NCBI RefSeq assembly: GCF_042477335.2 | Contig: NC_091256.1 | Location: 31,588,001 to 31,652,000, forward strand | DNA: 64,000 bases | From: Ovis canadensis | Lineage: Eukaryota > Chordata > Mammalia > Artiodactyla > Bovidae | Reading direction: 5' to 3' | In this document: positions 1 through 14,812 of the stretch, one piece after another | How positions within the stretch are numbered: the first letter of the stretch is position 1 | Layout of the letters: the number at the start of each line of letters is the position of its first letter | The notes under the pieces: generated by a model | Databases searched by the model: none | What the model saw: the letters and a program-made list of their open reading frames with translations, nothing else | Told to the model about the DNA's origin: nothing | Program-made: the position numbers and the translations under genes

Positions 1-630
1 AAAAGCTAAATCACTACAGGTCCAGCTAAAAATACAGAAAAGAGTGTGACTTCTGATAATTTTCATGTGTAAGAAGATCAGCGTTCAGAAGACCTGGCTC
101 TGATCCTTCATCATGAAGCTAATTCTTTGAAAATCACTTGAGTCCACACAATGAAATTACAGTAATACTTAAATCACAGGATGCTGGGGTTTATAAAGAT
201 GCTCTTTACAAAATATTCCATTCTAATAAATATTTATTGCTGTCACTCACCTTTTTGGATATGAAGAACCTATGATGGATGATGAGAAAGAAAAGACGTA
301 AATGTCAGCAAGGACCTAGTAAGTTAAATCAACAGGTACAAAAGGAAAGAGAGAAAAACACTTGTGAGAAAAAAACGGAAGAGTTGATAAGAGACATGGA
401 CAGCATAGTTACGTGATGACAATTATTACACTGAAAAATACAACATGCATCCAATTCAGTAGATTTAACTTGATCAACTAAACACAGAGTAATTATGTAC
501 CCAATATATTCACTAGATTGACCAAACTATACGTAACTAAGATGTATTATTTCAGTGGGCCATAAGGCCTGGTCAATTTTTTACAAATTAAAAATTAATT
601 GGAAATATTTTTACCCTTGAAGGGGAAGAG

Positions 631-883
631 GTATAGCTTGATGGCTAAGTCTTTAAGGAGTGTGTCACAGGGCCAGAGTTTAAATTCTGACCCTAACAAT
701 TATAAGCAGTGACCCTGAATAAGTCATTTAAGCCATTTGCCCCTGTTCTTGGCTTATAAAGTGGAGAGGAGAATAATATTTATCTCAATAGGCATTTTTT
801 TTTTGGAACATTAAATAAATTAACATACATAGATTGGAATACCACCTGGCAAATAAAGACTCAATAAATGTTAGCTAATTAAA
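631..883 (+). mobile_element. MIR SINE (degenerate)
   Basis: It contains the MIR order: a pre-core with a gap before AGTGACCCTGAATAAGTCA, a TTGGCTTATAAAGTGG-like segment, and the tail CTGGCAAATAAAGACTCAAT then AAATGTTAG. An internal T-run interrupts it at about 796-804. Confidence 0.65.
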
Positions 884-1840
884 AGTAATCAAATATCTCT
901 GTCCTTTCATATTAGTTACACAAAATAAAAGCAGAATTATTTAATAATATACTAAAATGAAACATTATGCAGCCAAACAAAAGAATAAAAACAGGTATAA
1001 TTTATAATCTCTTAGACCTTTTTTTAAGTTTAAAAATCACAGTTAACTGATCTTTGTTAACTGATGCTTTTGTTAACTGTTAGCAAGCAGATTAACTGAT
1101 GCTGCATTTGTATGGGAAGAATTGGATATACGGCACTTCTTGCGATACTTGTCTCTTAAAACCTGTGAATCTATTACTTTTAAAAAAAGAAAGTCAAAAG
1201 AAAATACTAGGTAGCATTTACCAATAAACGTAACCCACCCACTAATCACACATTTCAGCTCCCTCTCAAAGCCTCACTAAAACGACAGTAAGGAATAAAA
1301 AGGTGTAACTTCACAAGGACAAAGGAGACAGGAAAGAAGATACCACGAGGCAATCTATGTTCACAAAATCACAGAAGAAGAAGACAAAACGAACGTGCAG
1401 CTAACATTCTCCAGCAATGGGGTAGGGAGCGGGGGGCAATAAAAAGTAAATGGACCGAGGCAACAGGTTCCAGAAAGTTTCAGAAATTGGAGCCTCCAGA
1501 TAGCTCTTAAATAGGAAACTGCTCAAGAACCTATTTTTTAAAGCTGATTCTTAGTCCCAATCCTTGGCCATCAGTCACAGAACGCTACCACCCCACCAGC
1601 CCTTCCCTAGATCCCAACTGAAGCACAACATGTATGGTAAGATGATGTGGAACTAGAAAGGGCCACTGACATTTCTTTAATAGAATTAAGAGAATTCAGT
1701 GAAAGTCTGCAGACAAAGTGCCCGGTCTTCTGCTTTGCAATCAGAATGCTGGTGAGTGGAGTCAAATATGAGCCCACCCCACTCCCCAACCCCTGACATC
1801 CTACCCTGCTTGAGACAGGAGACTACTTATTAGATTACTG

Positions 1841-2059
1841 GGCTTCACAGGTGGGGCAGTGGTAAAGAATCTGCCTGCAAAGCAGGAGAGGCCAGAGACA
1901 TGGGTTTGATCCCTGTGTCAGAAGGATTGCCTGGAGGAGGAAATGGCAACCCACTCCAGTATTCTTGCTTGGAGAATTCCATGGACAGAGAAGCTTGGTG
2001 GGCTACAGTCCAGAGGGCTGCAAAGAGTCAGATATGATTGAATGACTGAGCACAGCACG
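1841..2059 (+). mobile_element. Bov-tA SINE
   Basis: A full tRNA-Glu-like head (GGCTTCACAGGTGGGGCAG...) is followed by the BovB-derived A unit ending CAAAGAGTCAGATATGATTG. Moderately diverged. Confidence 0.9.
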
Positions 2060-2225
2060 TCCAAAGGAAATCACTATGGATAACAACATTTAAGGACCCC
2101 CCAACCAAAAGGTGAGCATCTGTACACGGGGCATCCAAGCAGCTTTTTAGTGCCCTCTCAGATGGAAACTTACCTGAATCACATCATGAAGTACATAAAA
2201 GGACAAATTAAAAACGATGAAGAAG

Positions 2226-2364
2226 GAGTTCCCTGGAGGTCCAGTAGCTAGAGCAGGGTGCTTTCACTGCCAAAGGCCTGAATTCAATCCCCAGTCTGGG
2301 AACTAAGATCGCAAAAGCTGTGCAGTATGGCCAATATTTTTAAGAAAAATAATAATTAAAAAAA
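2226..2364 (+). mobile_element. CHR-2-type tRNA SINE
   Basis: Matches the cetartiodactyl CHR SINE pattern: GTTCCCTGGAGGTCCAGTAG, TTTCACTGCCAAAGGCCTG, GGGAACTAAGATC, then an A-rich tail. Confidence 0.7.
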
Positions 2365-2615
2365 CGAGGAGCTTAGATACTAACGTTGGTAGGAAAAGAT
2401 GTTACTTAAGGTTGTACTAGCAATTGGACAAAAGGTTGTGGTGGTAGAAAACTCCCTAAAAAAAGTATAAGGAAATACCCAGTAGATCCTATCAACATTT
2501 AAAATATTATTAAGCGCATATTGTGGGCTAGGAGCTGAACTCCTGTCACTGGGGTACTATGTGCTTGAGGATACAATGCAAACCTAAGAAGGTGAATTGT
2601 TTAGCTGTAAAAATC

Positions 2616-2740
2616 GTGCCTGACGCTGCAACCTCACGAACTGTAGCCATGGAATTTTCTAGGCAAGAATACAGTCTGTGTCTCCTGCACCTCCTACATT
2701 GGCAGGCAGATTCTTTACCAATGAGTCGCCAGGGAAGCCC
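2616..2740 (-). mobile_element. Bov-tA SINE, internally deleted
   Basis: Antisense A-unit fragment (CTGTAGCCATGGAATTTTCT) joined to the antisense tRNA head ending CGCCAGGGAAGCCC. The middle of the element is missing. Confidence 0.75.
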
Positions 2741-3843
2741 CGTGAAGATGAGTAACGGTGTAAAATAGAAAGGTCACCCATGAATGAATGAAAGAACAGC
2801 ATTTCAGAAGATGTAGTGATCTTTGAAATGTGATGAGTTGGAGAAGGTTTTGAAGAAAAGGTATCGAGCCTGAACTATTCCTTGCAGAACATGACTCTAA
2901 CAGTAGGAAGATGGAGGCAGTATTGTAAGCAAACGTATAGAAAGAATGAACATGGCTGAGTAAGGGCAGGTTGAGGGAGACGCAGGGATGCTATGACCTA
3001 GTACCATCTGGAAAAAGGTGAAGTGTCATCTATGGGTCATAGGTGAGCAGGGAAAGTCAGTAGGAAAAAAACCTGACTTTGATGATAAAGGGGGTAGAAA
3101 CTATTTTTTTTGGCTAGGGTATAACCATGTTTTTAAAATGTTTACATAGAGTCACATGTGATATGGATTAGAGGGAGGAAAACTGGAAGAAAGACCACCT
3201 AGGAGACTAAGGTACTAGCAAAACGTAAGCTTATGAGTAACTACGATAGGGCACTGACACATGAAAACTGGAAAGAAAGGGCTAAAAATATAGATAAGGA
3301 AAGGAGTGAGATACAGACATGTCTAGATGTGGAAAGAGTGGAGGAAAACAACGATAACACATAAAACTAAAATATTAATTGAACAATGAAAAACAACTTA
3401 GGATGAGTGCAATTGAAGAATGAAAAATAACAGGATCAGTGTGTCGGTTAGCAAAGAGGTCTCTCTTCTCTCTCTCTCTCCATGTCCCAATTAATTTTCA
3501 CTAACCAAACTGCAAGCTACTGGGGGACAAAGACATATCTTATTTCCCCACAATGAAGATACCACATGCCTTCATTACATGTGCATAGAAATGAACCAAG
3601 AAGTCTATAGCTGAAAACACAATTAAGCAAGACATCAAGTTCCTGAGTCAGAGGTAACATACACTTATTTTTTTCATCCAATAAATGATATATTATACTT
3701 CTTTAAAACATTCTTGTGGATCAAAAAATTAGAAGAATGTATCAAAGATATATGTAAATTAAAAGGGATGACATAAAATCTAAGTAATAAGTTTATTTTC
3801 GGGATTATATAGTTTTAAAAGAAACATTTCTAGACTGCTTCTG

Positions 3844-3995
3844 TGTGCTGTGCTTAGTTACTCTGTTGTGTCTGACCCTTTGTAGCCCCATGGACTGCAA
3901 CCTGCCAGGCACCTCTGTCCATGGGATTCTCCAGGCAAGAATAATGGAGTGGGCTGCCATGCCCTCCTCCAGGGGATCTTCTCAACCCAGGGATC
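3844..3995 (-). mobile_element. Bov-tA SINE, truncated
   Basis: Antisense A unit (TGTCTGACCC...GGGATTCTCCAGGCAAGAAT...GGGGATCTTCTCAACCCAGG). The tRNA head is lost. Confidence 0.85.
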
Positions 3996-4944
3996 TATAC
4001 ACTTCAAAATCTATACTATATACTTCAAAACCTATACAAAATCTGAAGGACTTCAAAAAGGCAAAGTACACGCCACTGAATATTACTATGAGGGTAAACT
4101 GTTATAAACAAAGATCAGGTTTAAATACGAAGTTCTAAGAGGAAGATGCTATACTGTGAATGACGTAAGTCATCACTTCTTGGTACACACAGACATCATT
4201 AAACTTTTAGTTTATTCCTCTCTTAAGGTACTGGTAAATGTTTTAGACACTGGTGATTTAACAACAACAAAAATTTTACAAGTTTTATTGGCTTAAAGTA
4301 TATATACCTGTTGGCACGTATCTCTTGTTTGTCAGCATCCAAACGAGACTGGATACATGTACAAAATATCTGGTTATCATTCACTAACTATAGCATAAGG
4401 ACCCCTTTTATTTCTAAGACTTCTTAGTGAATTCTCAGTGGTTCAAATTGACCTTCAGTTGGAGGACTTGCAGGTGACTTCAATATAGAAAGCACTTGTT
4501 AAATATTATTTGGAAGTGTTCTACCCATCATTGATTTTGAACTTTTCTGCTGTTAGATACTTGACATATCTGAAGGCAAATTAGAAAACTGAGTTTTATA
4601 GACCATCAAAATAATTCTATCAGCAACATAAAAGGCAGAAAACCAGAGGAGAAGCTTTGAAGAAAGTGAAGTGTTTGCAGCATTTCTGTTTCCCTGATTT
4701 TGACTCAAAAAAAAAAAAAAAAAGGAAAGTAAGAAAAAAAATTAGAAACTCTGACAATGTCACAATTCTAAAGAGCAACAAGGAATGGAATGTAAAAAAT
4801 AATGCAAACGAATCTCTATACAAAAACAGACACAGAAAACAAACTTACGGTTTACTAAAGGGAAAAGGGAGGTGATGGAGATAAATTGAGAGTACAGAAT
4901 TAACAGATACAAATTACCATACATAACATAGAGAAGAAACAAGG

Positions 4945-5093
4945 ATAGACTCTATAGCACAGGAAACTACATTAAGTATCTTGTAACAACCTATCGTGGA
5001 AAATAACCTTTAAAAATGTACACATATAATTGAATTGCTTTGCTGTACACATGAAACTAATACCGTAAATCAACTATTCTTCACTAAAAATAC
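4945..5093 (+). mobile_element. L1 3' UTR tail fragment
   Basis: Carries the artiodactyl L1 end pattern: TAGCACAGGAAACTACATTA, TGCTTTGCTGTACACATGAA, GTAAATCAACTATTCTTCA, then A-rich. Confidence 0.6.
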
Positions 5094-6163
5094 ATATCTC
5101 ACAAAAGGACAATCAATGTGATACAACTTACATAAAGAACTAAAACAGGACAAGCTGACATATATTTTAGGAATACATATGCATGTGCAAATCTTTACTA
5201 TTAGAAGTTTGAGATACACAGAGGAATTAGAAAGTTCTATTTCTGAAGGCAGCTGTTGAGAATAAGGTTTGTTTTTAGGTTATTCTGTAAACTATACATT
5301 TATATTACCTATGCACGTATCTTAGTGCAAGATTTTTCTCGATAAAAATCATGCCATACATTTAAAAAAAAAAAAGAGCAACAAGGAACTGGGTCCTTAA
5401 TCTTCATTTATGGAGTCCAACAGTTACCAATCAGAAGTTTTAATTTCTTAAAAGAGCATTTACAACATATTGCGAAGCTTTTTAGGATACAAAAGAGAAG
5501 AAAAAAATTTTTAATGTTAAGCAACTTCTTAAAAGAAGTATTTTTAAAAAATCTCAAATGTTTTCAATCCAATACTTTTAAGAAGAATCATTAAAAAGTC
5601 CAAGATAATTTCCTAAAAAAAAAAAATCAATCTTAAGATAAGCCATTTCTTTATTAATAAATGTGAATGACCTGAAACTGAATTTGTATGCAAGCACCAA
5701 AGTAAAGAAAATGAAAAGAAAGCATGGCATTTCATGATCTTTAGAAATATAATAAAAAGATTAGTTGCCCTGCATAATATTCAACTAGCCATAAAAGCAG
5801 AATGACTATATAATATTAAAATATTACATATCCAAACATCATGATTTAATCTAAACAGGAAGACCAGAATGCTATATGAATATTTGACACTTGCAAATAT
5901 TTTAAGTAAAAAAAGACAAAACCAATATTCAAAAGCATCAGAATTAATACTGTACTTTATAAATAAAAGTGTCCTTTTGCTACTTGCAGGCCCACCTTCA
6001 GTGACATTTAAAACCAGTGGTCAATCTGGACTGGAATCCGGAGAGATGTCTAGGACATAACCGAACTTCCTGAATGAACAAGTGTGAGAATCCCCCATTT
6101 CTCTTTCCACATTGTTAATAAAAGCAACAAGACGAAAGGCACTAATTGATCAGGGTGTACATT

Positions 6164-6290
6164 CACTCAATGGACATGAGTTTGAGTAAGCTCCGGGAGT
6201 TGGTGATGGACAGGGAAGCCTGGTGTGCTGCAGTCCATGGGGTCGCAAAGAGTCAGACATGACTGAGTGACTGAACTTAACCAAACTGAA
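6164..6290 (+). mobile_element. BovB LINE 3' end fragment
   Basis: Contains ATGAGTTTGAGTAAGCTCCG, GGTGATGGACAGGGAAGCCT and CGCAAAGAGTCAGACATGAC, the 3' terminal BovB sequence. Confidence 0.85.
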
Positions 6291-6357
6291 CATTTACTCC
6301 GGCCTGCAAATCATAGTCTCTCTAATCACCTGCACATCCTGTGGTTCACTATTACAT

Positions 6358-6493
6358 TGTTATTGTTTAATCACTAAGTCATGTCCAGCTCTTTGCAACT
6401 CCATGGACTGTGGCCCACCAAGCTCCTCTGTCGCTAGGATTTCCCAGGCAAGAATACTGGAGAAGGTTGCCATTTGTTCCTCCAGGGGATCTT
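6358..6493 (-). mobile_element. Bov-A-type SINE fragment
   Basis: Antisense A unit from TTAATCACTAAGTCATGTCC to CTCCAGGGGATC. Confidence 0.8.
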
Positions 6494-6552
6494 TTTCTTC
6501 ACAGCCATTTTTATTTCCTCATCCTCCTCCCCAATCAAGTTTATTTTTACTT

Positions 6553-6662
6553 ACTAAAATATAAGCTTCAGGGAACCTTGTCTGCCTTGTTCACCAGCAT
6601 AAAATCAAGGCTTAGAAGAGTATCTTGCATATAGTAGAGGCTCCATAAATGTTTATTGAATG
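6553..6662 (+). mobile_element. L2 LINE 3' end (ancient)
   Basis: Typical L2 terminus: ATAAGCTTCAGGGAACCTTG, TTGTTCACCAGC, TTGCATATAGTAGAGGCTCC, then ATAAATGTTTATTGAATGAA. Confidence 0.65.
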
Positions 6663-9600
6663 AATGGATACTATCCAAAGGTCAATTAGAATATCAAGTC
6701 TGGTAAAATAAAGGGGTTAGCCTACTGTGGATCCCACCTACTGGGAAATCAGGCAGACAGCTTTAGACTCCTAATACAGTCGTAACCTGTAATCAGACAG
6801 TGTACACTCTACACCACTGCCCATGCAACAGGACAAAACTGATTGTCTTAATTCCTCAGAGATTACATCAGTTTACATGCATTCTCATGGACCACAGAGT
6901 CTGAAATGATCTAATTCCTGTCTACCTTGCTAACCAAATCCTGTCTATGACATACTCAACACAAGTACCTGCACTTTACCAACTCTGGATTCAATTTCCT
7001 GAATATTCCATGCTGCTTCAAACTTACGCCTTGCCCATCCACACTTTTCTGTCTGCCAATTCCATCTCCAATGGGCTAGTGAGATCCAGCTCGTACTTGC
7101 AGGTATTCCTCCTGTGTGAAGTCTACCCAGAATTTTGCCAAGCTCCATTAGAGGGAGGAAAGGAATAAGAGGAATAGAAAGGATATTATCACAGTTGAAC
7201 TGAAGAAGAAATGTGAGAGCTACTAGGAACACTGTTTATGGCTGGAGAAATACTGAGGAACCGTGGAAGGCAAGCAGGGAGAACAACCTGAAACAAAAGC
7301 AAGAAAGTAGGCCTGAAATAGATGATGCAAAGATCAAGAAGAACGTATCATAAACTATCAGAGAAATAGCGAGAAGGATGAGAACAGAGGATGTGGGTCC
7401 ACAGTGATTCGTCTGCTGGAAGCAGTAAAACATCTCAGTTATTGCTTTTACTACGGCACACACCTTGATGGCACTCACTATTCAAGATAGCACAGAATAC
7501 TGCAAGGATTTCAAACTAACTCACACTTCCAACAGGATTTTGTTAGAAAGGAAGATTTTTTTAATGAGAATAATCTATTTTTATTTATTAGTAACATGAC
7601 AAAAGAATAAACTTCCAGACTGCATTAAACTTGGCTTGCTAACGGAAAAGTTAAATGTGTAAATCGTAAACATTAACCTATTATAAGGATTTTCTTAGAA
7701 TTAAATGAATTAAAATAAATAAATAGAATGTGGGAAAATGTCTGGCATATAGTAAGCATCATCCTAAGTGCTTGCATTCACTGCTAACATTTGCTTTGCC
7801 AAGTTCCAGGCTTCTGAGGCATCACAAACCAAAAAAACAATACATGAAGTCAAGGCAATTCTAGTAATAAGTTGTTGGAGAAGGAGGCATAAGTACTTTA
7901 AATATATGGGGGAAAAATGTGTAAGTGGTCACATTTGATAACAGTAAAATACCAAGACTGAACACATGCTTATGCAAGTTTTTCTAAAGGAATTTTAAGA
8001 TTAAATATGGAGAACAGAACAAGCATTCAAATATTTGTTGAATGAATGAATGCATTACCATATATCTGCATTATTTGAATTTATGTGTATATATATATAT
8101 ATGCATATATATATACCAGTAAAGTGTAATATAATAAAAGTAAATATCAATACTAATATGAATACTACTTTTAATGGAAGAGAATAAACATTGTTAAATT
8201 CATATTTTCAAATACCAATTATGGATATTAAATTTACATGACATGAAATATAAAGTTGTGAATAATCACATCAGAATAGAGAATTTTAATTCAAACAAGA
8301 GATACTGTTAAAATGTCTTCTGTAAAAGAAATATTTGTTATATATCTATTAAGCAGTCACTTTTCTATAATACAAAATTTACTTTATCTCAAAAGAAATT
8401 CTAAGAAAAAAATATCAGTTTCTAGGGTGAAATCTTCAAGATCAGATAAAAACTAAATTATTATCATACATAGTGATAGATTAGAATATATATGATATAA
8501 TTTATATTTAAAATATAAAAATTCTAAATATATATTCTTTTTATATTCTGTAAGAATATAAAATTCTTAAAAGATACAAATGAGAATCAATTCATAGATT
8601 ATAAGTAAGCATTGTTATCAAATTCCATTGAAAAAAATAGGTAACTAGCACATGGTCAAATTACCGTTGAGGACAAATGCTGGGAATGTTTTTAAAAATC
8701 ATTTTAGGTCTGTTTCTATCATAAAATTTCAGACTAGGCTAAAAGAAAAGTTTATGTAGTTCCCTTATTTAAACCAAGTCCATTTAAAATGGTCCTCCCG
8801 TTAAAAAAAGGCTATAAATCAGACTAAATATTCCTACTCTAGTATCCTAAGAAACAATAAAACAATAGTTGAGTAAGACAGATAGAGTAAATCATTACAG
8901 TAACATTATCAGTATGCCACTCATGAAATCCTGTCATCTATGACTTCATAAATGAGGAAAAAATATAATATTCTTTTTCTTTTACAGAATGAATTGACTC
9001 AAGTGTCTGAAGAGATATAAGCTACTACATTGTTGATTATAAACAGTATGCTTACTTGTACAGCATGCCAATTTAGATAAAGGACTGATGTTCACATTTT
9101 TTCAAATATTTAAACTTGATCAATGTATACTAAATAAAGTCAGTAAAATCAGATTCATTTTGACAGAATAACCACCACTACCATCACACTTTTTCTTTTT
9201 ACAACCATACAAAAAATGGACTGAAATAATTATAAAATCTTGAGATAGAACCCTTATGTACAATTCTTTATGTAATATTTATGTTGGATTTCGGGTACTG
9301 TGTTTTAAATGGAGCCATTTATTTTCTGATCTTTCAACAGACTACTCAATTTGAATGCTAATTTAGATAAATGTAACATTGTAGAAAGACCATCCCTTTT
9401 CAAAAAAAGAAGATAAAGATCTCTCACCTGCATAACACACTGATTAATTACGATGCTTAGGGATAGCACATGCTATCTAACTTAAATGCTATGCTTAGCT
9501 CAAGTTAATCAGATTCACTCTGCAAGTACAGTGGTATCCCAAAACTGATTCTGGGATGGATCATTATTCTCAAGATTATTATTCTGAATTATACTTGATG

Positions 9601-10269
9601 CACAAATTCTGAAAATACAAGAAATTCAAGCTGAATCTCTTGGATAACGGCCACAGGGTAGTCCTTGGAATTAATTATTATCTGCGTAATTCTCCTAAAA
9701 GAGGTGAATATAAGAGGCTGGTGAGCTAGGCTCCAATAAATTAGTGCCTTATTCGAACAGAAGACAGCAACAGTTAATTTCTCTCAGCATTAAATTCTCC
9801 GGACTTTGTCTGGATTCCCTTCATGCACATGGACAAAATTACTTTTAAGAATCAGATAACTCTGGACCAAAATCTCCTGACCAGTACTGGTCTTTCTACA
9901 AATAAATATTAATAGCTTAATAATTGTGGTAGGAAGAAGGGGGGAATGGAGAAAAGAAGCTTAAAACAATCTTTTTAGTTTGCAGTTGAGTTTTAAGATT
10001 TAATGCAGTGTCTGTCAATCTAAAATTCATTCAAAATCATTCTGCACAGACCACATTAAAGACAAAGACTGGCTCAAATATGAATCAGGCATAAAAGAAA
10101 CATAAAAAGGCTGTAATCTAAAGCATTTTAAATATTAAATAGGAAGGGATATTATATCTAAAATATGAACAGGTTAAGTTTTAAAGTCTAAAATTCTGTA
10201 CTTGAACCTATGATACAAATGTTCTCTACATCATGAGCTTCTATGTTTCATATATCTAATAAGTGTGAT

Positions 10270-10495
10270 GATCATTCATTTCATAAATACTCTGTAACAG
10301 AGATGGTGCTGGGCCCATTATGGGAACATAATCTCATTTAATCCTAACAACACTTCTGTTTCTCTTTAACAGAAAGAGAAAATGAGATTCAAATTGTAAT
10401 TATAAGCAAAAAGAAGAAACGGGTGGGGATTTACCAACATCTGATTTCAAAGCCTGTAAACTTTCTATTAGGCAGTACCACTCTGCTCTTCTACA
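10270..10495 (-). mobile_element. MIR SINE (degenerate)
   Basis: Antisense MIR core: AATCTCATTTAATCCTAACA, GAAAATGAGATTC and a terminal CAGTACCACTCTGC. Confidence 0.55.
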
Positions 10496-13400
10496 AAACC
10501 ATCTAGAGTCGATCCTCATTCCTATTTAATTAGAGGTCCTACATAGGCAAATGTGCGTATTCACTAAAATTTATTTGTTACCCCTAAGTCAACAATTACA
10601 GGGTGCTTTCATGGTCATTCACAGGCATGAGTAAAGCAGTGAAAAAAATGTGAATCATCTGAGGCACAAGTGCATACCCCACTGAGGCAAGTAAGGCAAC
10701 AATCTGCTTTCTTGTTTCAGCTCTAACCTGTCAACAAGTGTCCTCTTTGTGGTTTACTTAGTGGCACATTTTCCACCTTTCTGTGCTCTTTTTGGTGATT
10801 CCCTATCTTAAGTGGTCTCCAGCCATACCGCTGCAGTGCTGTCTACTGTTCCTAAGCACAAGAAGGCGCTCACGTGCCTTATGGAGAAAATACACGTATT
10901 AGATAAGCTTTGCTCAGGCATGTCTGATAAAGGCTGTTGGTCATGAGTTCAATGTTAACAGATCAACAATATATATCAAGTAAGGTGTTTTAAAACACAA
11001 ATATACATACAAGGTTGTATATCGACTGCATGATGTCATGACCTAAGTGCACAGGAACCTAACCCTGCGGTTTACCTGAGGAGCAGGTCTTCAGCATTCA
11101 CTAATTCAGTAACAGAATCTGATTGGAAGTTTTTCTCCAAAAATGTTTACATTAATATTTCTGTAGAGATTCTTCTTCTGTCATTTCTCTCAGAGAACAA
11201 CCTTATATTTGTGTAGTCATCACCCATCTGTTTAAGAAACTCCTTGCTGCCATTCCATTTAATGGGTTTGCAGCTACATGTGTCTAACTTTGCTCAGGAA
11301 ACTCAATTCTCTGTAAGGCAATCTGGCTTTCCAAGTGAAAGTCTAAGCAATCAAATTTCATTTCTTACTACCAGATGTTATGGCTACGGTTTAAAGATGA
11401 CTGTTTTGTAAGGTAATGATTTTTAACACTAGCTCGTTACACGTAATATGGACAGTACAAGCAACAACAACAAAAGAAAACTTAGCATAGAAATTTGAAA
11501 ATATCAGCACAAATTGGAACTCTTACCTTTCTTGCCCAAGTCAGATATTTTATTGAAAAAAAAAAAAAAGATTACAGTACTTAAAAATCCAAACAAGGAC
11601 AATTCAGAATTGAAAGAAAGAAAACTGGAAGGAGCTCATTGTCTTCAATAAAATTCTGAATACAAAAAACATGGACCAGGAAAACAGTTTATGGCCTAAT
11701 GCACTAGTTTCATGATAAACACACGTATATCGTATATCTCCACCAAGTGTAACTTAATCACCTTTTTACAATTGAGAGACGAAAGGCAGCTTTTACTATG
11801 GTTAAGCCATGTATCATCAATACCATGAAGCTAACCTATCAGTTGTAATAGCTTCTATAAAATACCACAGTGAGATTGCAATAAGCCTAGAAAATGGGCT
11901 ACAAATCCCAGCTATGCTCAAGCAAGCGGTGAACCAAATATAAAAATAGGTAAAACTGAACCAAGAACTAGAGAGCATTCATCTAGATTCATGATTGGTA
12001 AGGCAAAGTTCATAGGCCAAGGTTTTAAAGTGACTTATTCAGATCTAAGTGACAGTCATTATACAAAATAAAATAAAAGCATTTGTATAATTCAGGGGAA
12101 AAAAAAAATCACGAAGTTCACTACAAAGGACAGAGCACAAAAACGCTTACTTACAATGACCAAATACCACATTATTGTACCTTTAAAATATCGCTTTAAA
12201 TATGCAAAGGTAAAGAGACTCAAAGTCGCACTTTATCACTTTTAATCTCTCTGGTTTAAACAAGTAATCTAAAAGATATCACATATTCCTGCTTGATACA
12301 TTTGCTGGACTCTTTCAGGCTATAACAACTTTAGGGAAAGAAAATGTCAACTTCAAGTTTCTTTTCCAATGGTCATATTTAAATTAGCCATTAAATGCTG
12401 AATTAACAATGAATCTATACAATAATATAAAAATACATGTGTTGAATCACAATTTTCATCAGTTATTGGAAATTAATAAAAATAGTAATCATTTCAATAT
12501 AACCATTCTGAAGAACTCAAATGGTCTGAATGTAGTATAGTGTCTACACCATCAATAGAAATGTTACATTTTCCCTTCTGCTTGGTAAATATGAGAGCAA
12601 GCAAGTATCTTTGACGCTCACAGTGACACACACATTTTCCATTCTAAGGATGTGTAAGCAGGTCTCACTTTTAAACATGACAATATGATTCAGTCATACA
12701 GTATTGTTGCAATACCAGCTTTCACATGATTTCAAAATGGTCTAAGCCAAAATGATCATTTTAACTGGTTTCAGGTATCAGACAGAGGAGATAGTTTAAA
12801 AGGTAAGAGTAAATGATTCCACTAGCACAGAATAGGTATCACCGTGACTAGTTTAAAACTAAAGATGATTTTTTTCCAAGTACAATAAAAACTATACTAT
12901 AAAATACAATGGTTTTTCAATACAGAGCAGATTATCCAAGTAGAAAGCAAACGTGAACAAAATACAAACTCTAGTAGATTATCACCCTTACCTATGACTC
13001 ATCTTAGCCCTTATTATAATACCCTGAGTAAAATTCAAATACTTTAAATAATGTTGGCTGTGTACGATTTCTCTAAAAATGAACCATAAACGTCAATGCA
13101 TCATGTTTTTAAATTACAACAGTCATATATGTAAAAATGAGTTCTTATCCAGTCACAATATAAACATAAAGGAATACTGATGTGAAATCTGGAAGTTTTT
13201 AATTCTCTAGCTTTGAGCAATTTGGCAAAGCAAGTGATACACATATGGTTTCAATGTAAAAAAAAATCATAAAAGAGAAAAATATATAAAATTTACAGTA
13301 GTTTCTACCCACCCTGGGCCAACCTAGATCCCTAAGAGCCTCGCCCATCAGGTTCACTTCTGACTAAAGGAAGAATACCAGTCCTCCAGCAAAAACAGCC

Positions 13401-13509
13401 CCATCCTTTCATGAAAGAGGCTCTCACTTCAGTGATATTCCTCCAGGGGAAGAGGACAGGAGCCAGGTTCCCTCGAAAGTCATTCCCCAGATGTTCAAAA
13501 CGTAACTAA

Positions 13510-14506
<997 letters not shown>

Positions 14507-14595
14507 TCAGATAAATGGCTCTGAAAAATATTTATTTTTACTATAAATATATAGTGGTTGCATAAAATTTTTAATATATATCCAAATACAAAATG

Positions 14596-14812
14596 TGCTC
14601 GGTCACTCAAGTTGTGTCCAACTCTTTGTAACCCCATAGACTGTAGCCTGCCAAGCTCCTCTGTCCATAGGATTCTCCAGGCAAGAATAATGGAGTGGGT
14701 TACCTGGCCCTCCTCCAGGGGATCTTACTGACCCAGGAATTGAACTCTTGTGTCTTGACTGGCAGGCAGATTGGCAGACAGATTCTTTACCACTGAGCCA
14801 CAGGAAAAAAGC
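14596..14812 (-). mobile_element. Bov-tA SINE with perfect TSD
   Basis: Full antisense Bov-tA. The 14-bp duplication CCAAATACAAAATG flanks it at 14582-14595 and 14813-14826, which fixes the element borders. Confidence 0.92.

Noticed and set aside
3845..4138. 97-codon plus-strand frame
   Set aside because: Translation of an antisense Bov-tA followed by intron. The peptide SPMDCNLPGTSVHGI is the usual SINE artefact, as at 18194-18487, 19056-19253, 32585-32833 and 41510-41743.
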